Source of the DNA: an uncultured Pelagibacteraceae bacterium
GTDB lineage: Bacteria > Pseudomonadota > Alphaproteobacteria > Pelagibacterales > Pelagibacteraceae
Assembly: GCA_902596185.1 (NCBI GenBank)
Contig: CACJSX010000007.1
Location: 1 to 35,514 of the forward strand
Direction of reading: 5' to 3'
DNA: 35,514 nt
Below are positions 27,579 to 35,514 of this stretch, piece after piece; the stretch's first letter is position 1; every line of letters starts with the position of its first letter. A program made the translations under genes and the position numbers. The notes beneath the pieces were generated by a model. The model was not told where the DNA came from. It searched no databases and saw nothing but the letters and a program-made list of their open reading frames with translations.

Positions 27579-28957
27579 TTTGTTTTACCTGTAATGTAGT
27601 TTTTAATTTTTTCTAAATTATTTTCAACTATATCATAATCTTCTTTTTCGTTCAAAATAAACTCGAGTTCTTTTGGTAAATCAGATTTTAAATTTATAGC
27701 TTTGGAAACTGCATCAGGAAATTTACAAGGATGTGCAGTTGCTAGTACAATATTATTTCCTTTTAAGTTATGTTTGTCGAAAGCACCATATCCAATAGCT
27801 GTGTGTGGGTCTAAAACTACAGAATATTTTTCATACACCTTTTTAATAACCTCTAAAGTTTCATCCTCACTCATTCTAGCTGATAAAAAGTTTTCACTAA
27901 TTTTATTTAATTTATCGTCATTTATTGAATACTGTCCCTTCTCTTTAATTTTTTTCATATCTAGAGAAGTTTGTTGATCGTCTCCATTATTAAGATCAAA
28001 TATAAGTCTTTCAAAATTACTAGCTATTTGTATGTCCATACTTGGAGAGATAGTTTCTGAAACCTTTTCTGCTTCATAACTACCTTTTGAGATTGCTCTA
28101 TGCAAAATATCATTTTGATTAGTTGCAACAATCAACTTATCTATCGGCAAGCCCATTTTTTTGGCTAAATATCCTGCATACACATCTCCAAAATTTCCTG
28201 TTGGTACTGAAAAATTTGTTGGTTCACTTGCGTCTTCAACTGATAAATAACTATAAAAGTAATAAACACTTTGAGCAATAATCCTCGCCCAGTTAATAGA
28301 GTTTACACCTGACATTTTAATCTCACTTGAAAATTTCTTATCTGCAAACATGGATTTGACCAAGTTTTGACAATCATCAAAATTTCCCTTTATGGCTATG
28401 TTAAATACGTTTTCATCTTTACCTGTTGTCATTAATTTTCTTTGAACTGGCGAAACACGATTATCTGGATGAAGCACAAAAATATTGACATTTTTTTTTC
28501 CTCTAATTGCATCAATTGCTGCAGCACCAGTGTCTCCAGATGTAGCAACAACAATATTAATCTTCTGATTTTCATTATTTAGGTAATACTCGTAAAAGTT
28601 ACCTAAAAGTTGCATAGCAATATCTTTGAAAGCTAAAGTTGGACCATGAAACAGTTCTAACACTGTCCTGTCTCCAAGCTTTATGAAATCTACAACATTA
28701 TCTTTTCTAAACGTAGAGTAAGATTTATCAATAATGTTACTCAGTTCAGCTTGAGACATGAAATTACCTATAAATGGATAAACAATTTTTTTAGCTAATT
28801 CTGAATAACTAAGTTTTTTTAAATCTCTGATTTCATTTTCATCATATTTCACTACTGTTTCTGGAATAAATAAGCCTCCATCATCAGCAAGGCCTTTGAT
28901 AAAAACGTCTTTAAATTCAAAGGTTTTTGATATGTCTCTTGTACTTACGTATCTCAT
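27575..28957 (-). CDS. thrC: Threonine synthase
   Basis: MRYVSTRD, LFHGPTLAFKDIAMQLLGNF, VATSGDTGAAAIDAIRGK, NSINWARIIAQSVYYF, VPTGNFGDVYAGYLAK. Confidence 0.96.
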   Translation of the reverse strand: MRYVSTRDISKTFEFKDVFIKGLADDGGLFIPETVVKYDENEIRDLKKLSYSELAKKIVYPFIGNFMSQAELSNIIDKSYSTFRKDNVVDFIKLGDRTVLELFHGPTLAFKDIAMQLLGNFYEYYLNNENQKINIVVATSGDTGAAAIDAIRGKKNVNIFVLHPDNRVSPVQRKLMTTGKDENVFNIAIKGNFDDCQNLVKSMFADKKFSSEIKMSGVNSINWARIIAQSVYYFYSYLSVEDASEPTNFSVPTGNFGDVYAGYLAKKMGLPIDKLIVATNQNDILHRAISKGSYEAEKVSETISPSMDIQIASNFERLIFDLNNGDDQQTSLDMKKIKEKGQYSINDDKLNKISENFLSARMSEDETLEVIKKVYEKYSVVLDPHTAIGYGAFDKHNLKGNNIVLATAHPCKFPDAVSKAINLKSDLPKELEFILNEKEDYDIVENNLEKIKNYITGKTK

Positions 28958-29611
28958 TTAATAATTTTTTTTCCTAAAATATAAATATATTAAAAGAATT
29001 GAAATCGCCATAGAAAACCAAGTAATTGCATACTTCTTATGATTATTTGAAATTTTAGCAGTAATCACTCTTGGTTTTGGAATTTTATAATCACCGTTTA
29101 AATAAATGACATACTCTGAAAAATTTCTTCCAGTAAATTTTGAAATATCTTCTCTATTCAAAGTAAACCAATAATTATTCTGAATATCATTTTCTGGCTT
29201 AAATGAACTTGCTTTAGTTTGCAGCATAAGAGTACCGACTATTTGATTTTGATCAACTAAATTTATTTCAGGAAGATCTTTTTTTTCAAAAGGTATCCAT
29301 CCCCTATTTATTAAGTAATTTTCGTCACCAATTTTTATTGGATTAATTACTTCAAATCCAGGTTTCCCTGCATCATTTAAATTGTACAAGTAAATTTGAT
29401 TATCAAAATCAATCTCTCCACTTGTTTTTATTCTAAGATAATTTTTTTTTTCAATGTTGGATAATTCTATGGGATCATTTTTTAAGGAATTTTCTATTTG
29501 CTCAATTAAATCTAATTTCCAATTTAATCTATAAATTTGCCAAAACCCAAGAGAGAGCAGAGTTAAAATAACAAAGTAAACAAAAACTGAAAATAGTAAT
29601 TTATTCTTCAA
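28958..29611 (-). CDS. SURF1-family cytochrome oxidase assembly protein
   Basis: N- and C-terminal TM helices, GFWQIYRLNWKLDLIEQIE, INRGWIPF, YAITWFSMAISILLIYLYF; located in the cox cluster. Confidence 0.88.
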   Translation of the reverse strand: MKNKLLFSVFVYFVILTLLSLGFWQIYRLNWKLDLIEQIENSLKNDPIELSNIEKKNYLRIKTSGEIDFDNQIYLYNLNDAGKPGFEVINPIKIGDENYLINRGWIPFEKKDLPEINLVDQNQIVGTLMLQTKASSFKPENDIQNNYWFTLNREDISKFTGRNFSEYVIYLNGDYKIPKPRVITAKISNNHKKYAITWFSMAISILLIYLYFRKKNY

Positions 29612-29620
29612 GGATAAATA

Positions 29621-30409
29621 TTAGCTTCCCCAAATATAAATTGCAGCAAATAAAAATAACCACACTACATCAACAAAATGCCAGTACCAAGCAGCTGCTT
29701 CAAATCCAAAATGATGATCTTTAGTAAAATGACCAAGTCTTCCTCTCCACAAACATACTGCTAAAAATATAGTTCCAATTATGACGTGAAAACCATGAAA
29801 ACCTGTCGCCATATAAAATACAGCTCCATAAATATGGCCTGAATAAGTAAAAGTAGCATGATGATATTCATATGCTTGCAATAAAGTAAAAAAGAAACCA
29901 AGAATTACAGTTAGTGTTAATCCTTGTATAAATCCTTTTCTGTCATCTTCTAATAAAGCGTGATGAGCCCAAGTAACAGTTGTTCCTGATAATAATAATA
30001 CTAGAGTGTTTATTAAAGGAATGTCCCAAGGATCAAATGTTTCAATATCTTTTGGCGGCCATACGTTTCCAACAAATTCATTTGGAAATAAACTTATATC
30101 AAAGTAAGCCCAAAACCATGCAACAAAGAACATTACCTCTGAAGCAATAAATAGAGTCATTCCATATCTATGATGAATTTGGACAACTGGAGTATGATGA
30201 CCTTGATGCTCAGCTTCAATAACTACATCTCTGAACCACATGTACGCACCATAAATTAATAAAGCTAAACCAAGATACATTCCCCAGGAAATACCGTTAT
30301 GCATATAAAAAATTGCACCTATTGCTAATACTAAGCATGCAAACGATGTATAGATTGGCCAAGGGCTTGGATCAACTAAGTGGTAATCGTGTTTTTTTTC
30401 TGCTGACAT
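29621..30409 (-). CDS. coxC: Cytochrome c oxidase subunit III
   Basis: HDYHLVDPSPWPI, RYGMTLFIASEVMFFVAWFWAYF, ATGFHGFHVIIGT, AAWYWHFVDVVWLFLFAAIYIWG. Confidence 0.97.
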   Translation of the reverse strand: MSAEKKHDYHLVDPSPWPIYTSFACLVLAIGAIFYMHNGISWGMYLGLALLIYGAYMWFRDVVIEAEHQGHHTPVVQIHHRYGMTLFIASEVMFFVAWFWAYFDISLFPNEFVGNVWPPKDIETFDPWDIPLINTLVLLLSGTTVTWAHHALLEDDRKGFIQGLTLTVILGFFFTLLQAYEYHHATFTYSGHIYGAVFYMATGFHGFHVIIGTIFLAVCLWRGRLGHFTKDHHFGFEAAAWYWHFVDVVWLFLFAAIYIWGS

Positions 30410-30418
30410 TTTTCGTGA

Positions 30419-30952
30419 TTATGATTGTTTATAGTAATCTGTCGAGAAAAAAGTGTACGACATGGTTACATCTTTTAAATTTTTTGTTGTTGGATCGTTT
30501 ACAAGTTCAGGGTCTAAATAAAAAGTCATCACATAAGTAGCCTTCTCACCAGCCTTCAACTCTTGTTTTTCAAAGCAAAAACATCCTAATTTACTGTAAT
30601 ACTTGCCAAAACTAGCAGGTGAAACATTGAAGCTCGCTACTCCAAAAGTTGTATCATCACCATAGTTTTCTACTTCAAACTCTATTCTATTAACCTGACC
30701 AACCTTAACATCAATTACATTCGATTTTGCTTTAAAGTCCCATTCTAGATTGTTTACATTTGTATCAAATCTAACACTTACTACTTTATCCAGTACTATA
30801 TCTGGAGCTTCTTTTGAAACCTGTGTTGTTCCCCCAAATCCAGTTACCCTACAAAATAAATCGTACAAAGGTACTGCAGCAAATGACAAACCTAGCATAA
30901 GAACAAAAATTCCTGCTAATAATATTGGGGTTAATGTTTTGCCTTTCATCAT
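30419..30952 (-). CDS. ctaG: Cytochrome c oxidase assembly protein CtaG/Cox11
   Basis: AAVPLYDLFCRVTGFGGTTQ, NSP-like segment with CFCFEKQ copper-binding motif, MTFYLDPELVNDP. Confidence 0.95.
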   Translation of the reverse strand: MMKGKTLTPILLAGIFVLMLGLSFAAVPLYDLFCRVTGFGGTTQVSKEAPDIVLDKVVSVRFDTNVNNLEWDFKAKSNVIDVKVGQVNRIEFEVENYGDDTTFGVASFNVSPASFGKYYSKLGCFCFEKQELKAGEKATYVMTFYLDPELVNDPTTKNLKDVTMSYTFFSTDYYKQS

Positions 30953-31074
30953 ATCTGTCTATCAAATACTCCGACGTTATAAAGTGTAAAAACAAATAAA
31001 AAAACCATAAAAGCTAAAATTGCTATCGCAGTTATTATATTTTTTTTCTTTGTCTTTTTGTCAGGTGTTATCAT
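30949..31074 (-). CDS. Unannotated 41-aa single-TM micro-ORF between ctaB and ctaG
   Basis: Absent from the ORF track. Hand translation: MITPDKKTKKKNIITAIAILAFMVFLFVFTLYNVGVFDRQI*. ATG overlaps the ctaB TGA (ATGA) and its TGA overlaps the ctaG ATG (ATGA). Confidence 0.85.
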   Translation of the reverse strand: MITPDKKTKKKNIITAIAILAFMVFLFVFTLYNVGVFDRQI

Positions 31075-31982
31075 AAAATTTTATCTATTAAGAACAGAAC
31101 AAATATTAAGAATAAATATAAAATTGAATACCCAAATATTGTTTTTGCTTTTTTTGCATCGAATTTGTTTTTCTTAAAATTATAAAGTTCGAAACATAAA
31201 TAATTATAGTAAATTGTCAAAATTAAAGATGGTATTAAAAACGCTAAACCTACGAACCCGATAGCATATGGTAAAATTACGACTGGTAGCATTGTAAGCG
31301 AATAAACAAATATATTTAATTTTGTACTCTCCACACCGTTAGTAAGTGGAAGCATTGGTATTTTTGCTTTCTTATAATCGTCAGATTTGTACAAGCTTAA
31401 AGCCCAGAAATGAGAAGGTGTCCAAAAAAATATAATTAAAAAGAAAGTAAGCGGCTCTAATGAAAGAGAATTAGTGGCTATAGTCCAGCCAATAACAGGT
31501 GGTAATGCTCCTGCGGCACCACCAATAACAATGTTTTGAGGAGTCTTTCTCTTTAGCCAAATTGTATAAACAAATACATAAAACAAAATAGTAAACAGTA
31601 ACAAGACAGCTGATATTCTATTTGAGTAAAAATCGAGCGCAATTACAGAAAAAATCGAAAGAGAAATTCCAAATACTAAAGCTTGATTTTTGTTTACCTT
31701 TCCCGTGGGTATTGGTCTAAGGCAAGTTCTTGTCATGAGGGCATCTAAATCAGACTCGTACCACATATTTAAAGCTCCAGCAGCACCTGCTCCAATTGAA
31801 ACTAAAATAATTCCAATTATTGCATCCTTTGTTGGGATAATATTTGGGGCCATTAACAAACCAACTGCGCATGTAAAGATAACCAAAGACATCACTCTTG
31901 GTTTCATTAACTTAAATAATTCAGATAAATTAAAGGCGTCTTCTTGAGATAAGTTTCTATTTTTAAATTTAGACTTAATCAT
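31071..31982 (-). CDS. ctaB: Protoheme IX farnesyltransferase (haem O synthase)
   Basis: LMKPRVMSLVIFTCAVGLLMAP, NMWYESDLDALMTRTCLRPIPTGKV, WTPSHFWALSLYKSDDYKKAKIPMLPL. Confidence 0.97.
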   Translation of the reverse strand: MIKSKFKNRNLSQEDAFNLSELFKLMKPRVMSLVIFTCAVGLLMAPNIIPTKDAIIGIILVSIGAGAAGALNMWYESDLDALMTRTCLRPIPTGKVNKNQALVFGISLSIFSVIALDFYSNRISAVLLLFTILFYVFVYTIWLKRKTPQNIVIGGAAGALPPVIGWTIATNSLSLEPLTFFLIIFFWTPSHFWALSLYKSDDYKKAKIPMLPLTNGVESTKLNIFVYSLTMLPVVILPYAIGFVGLAFLIPSLILTIYYNYLCFELYNFKKNKFDAKKAKTIFGYSILYLFLIFVLFLIDKIL

Positions 31983-32015
31983 TAATTTAAAGTTAAAAAA
32001 TCTTGTTTGTTATAT

Positions 32016-34467
<2,452 letters not shown>

Positions 34468-34528
34468 TTTTTTACCCTATATAGAGTGTCTTTTAAAAAA
34501 ATACACTTTTACTTTTAGCGACAAAATA

Positions 34529-35227
34529 TCAATTAATGGCGTAATTTATGATCGATAGAGCAGAAATTACTGCCGTTTCCGATCTCAAGATGTTTTCATT
34601 GATTTTAATAGGCTGAACACCATTAAATTTGAGAATCTCTTCCCTCTCCTCCTCAGAAAAATCTCCCTCTGGTCCTATGATTACGCAAGTGGGTTTAGTT
34701 GTTAACTTTTTAATGTCAATTTTTGTATTAGAAGTGTTGAGATCAGTAAATATTAAATCCATGTCATTGCTTAGAAAATTTTTTAATTTCTGAGGCTCCT
34801 CAATTATTGGAACTGTTATTCTGTTTGATTGTTCAGCTGCTTCTATGATTACTTTTTCCAATCTCTCCTTATTTATCTTTCTAACAATCGTCCTTTCAAA
34901 GATGACTGGTAAAAACTTAGTTACCCCAAGCTCCGTTGCTTTTTGGATCATGAAATTAAAGTAATTTGATTTGATTGGAGAGAAAGCTAACCAGAGTTCT
35001 TTGGTATTTTCTTTATGTCTTAATTGCTTCGTAACGTTAAACTCAACTATGCTTTTGGTTATATTTAAAATTTTAGCTTCCCATTCTCCACTAATATTAA
35101 AAAGAGAAAAAACTTCTTTTTCTTTAAGTCTCATTACTTTTGAAACATAGTGAGATTGAGATTTATCAAGTTTGTCAGTCAAATTAAGAGATAAACTTTT
35201 TGAATAAAATAATCTAATGTTACTCAT
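34529..35227 (-). CDS. rsmE: 16S rRNA (uracil(1498)-N3)-methyltransferase
   Basis: SPIKSNYFNFMIQKATELGVTKFLPVIFERT, EAAEQSNRITVP, VIIGPEGDFSEEEREE, LRSETAVISALSIINY. Confidence 0.95.
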   Translation of the reverse strand: MSNIRLFYSKSLSLNLTDKLDKSQSHYVSKVMRLKEKEVFSLFNISGEWEAKILNITKSIVEFNVTKQLRHKENTKELWLAFSPIKSNYFNFMIQKATELGVTKFLPVIFERTIVRKINKERLEKVIIEAAEQSNRITVPIIEEPQKLKNFLSNDMDLIFTDLNTSNTKIDIKKLTTKPTCVIIGPEGDFSEEEREEILKFNGVQPIKINENILRSETAVISALSIINYAIN

Positions 35228-35243
35228 ATTGATAAGTTAGTTT

Positions 35244-35514
35244 ATGAAAAATATTAAAGCAATAATTTTTGATGCTTACGGCACCTTATTTGATGTCAAT
35301 TCAGCTGCTGAAAAATGTAAAGATAAAATAGGTGATAAGTGGGAAGGTTTCGCCAATTATTGGAGAACAACACAATTAGAATATACTTGGCTTAGAAGTT
35401 TATGGCAGGTAACAGAGGATAGTTTGGATAAATCAATGAAAACTTATGAGATAGACTCTTCAATGAGAAATGAGTTATTAGATCTTTATAAAATTCTTTC
35501 ACCATTTAAAGAAG
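35244..35514 (+). CDS. Haloacid dehalogenase (type II)-like HAD hydrolase, 3'-truncated by window edge
   Basis: MKNIKAIIFDAYGTLFDVNSAAEKCKDKIGDKWEGFANYWRTTQLEYTWLRSLWQ..., HAD motif I DAYGTLFD. Absent from the ORF track because it runs off the window. Confidence 0.88.
   Translation, partial: MKNIKAIIFDAYGTLFDVNSAAEKCKDKIGDKWEGFANYWRTTQLEYTWLRSLWQVTEDSLDKSMKTYEIDSSMRNELLDLYKILSPFKE

Noticed and set aside
27702-27977. 91-aa plus-strand ORF within thrC
   Set aside because: Antisense to conserved thrC; no start context or domain.
31690-31947. 85-aa plus-strand ORF within ctaB
   Set aside because: Antisense to conserved ctaB coding sequence.

Overview
The window looks like a compact, very AT-rich alphaproteobacterial chromosome segment, most consistent with a SAR11/Pelagibacterales genome. 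That assignment comes from gene content, order and composition, and no search was run. It is almost entirely coding. Blocks, left to right: pth(partial)-ychF; petABC (bc1 complex); trmL-hemF-greA; TPR protein-ispE-tRNA-Gln-cca (all minus); UDG-rnhB-ccrM; FAD monooxygenase-mutY; a DUF721/DciA-like gene-dsbA-like-smc-atpI-atpB-atpE-b'-b; a retinal pathway block crtI-crtB-crtY-blh running directly into ispH-thrB-rnhA; and a minus-strand cytochrome oxidase block coxB-coxA-ctaB-[unannotated 41-aa ORF]-ctaG-coxC-surf1-thrC-peroxiredoxin, then rsmE and a partial haloacid dehalogenase. No CRISPR, mobile element, rRNA or phage was seen. The best leads are: (1) the ATG of the CCA-adding enzyme gene lies 3 nt after the 3' CCA of tRNA-Gln on the same strand; (2) a near-consensus promoter directly upstream of ccrM has GANTC sites inside it; (3) an SMC protein with no recognisable hinge; (4) a 41-aa membrane micro-ORF missing from the ORF track, coupled to ctaB and ctaG by ATGA overlaps on both sides; (5) a strong Shine-Dalgarno before atpE and a terminator-like hairpin just after it; (6) a retinal operon without crtE that runs into ispH.
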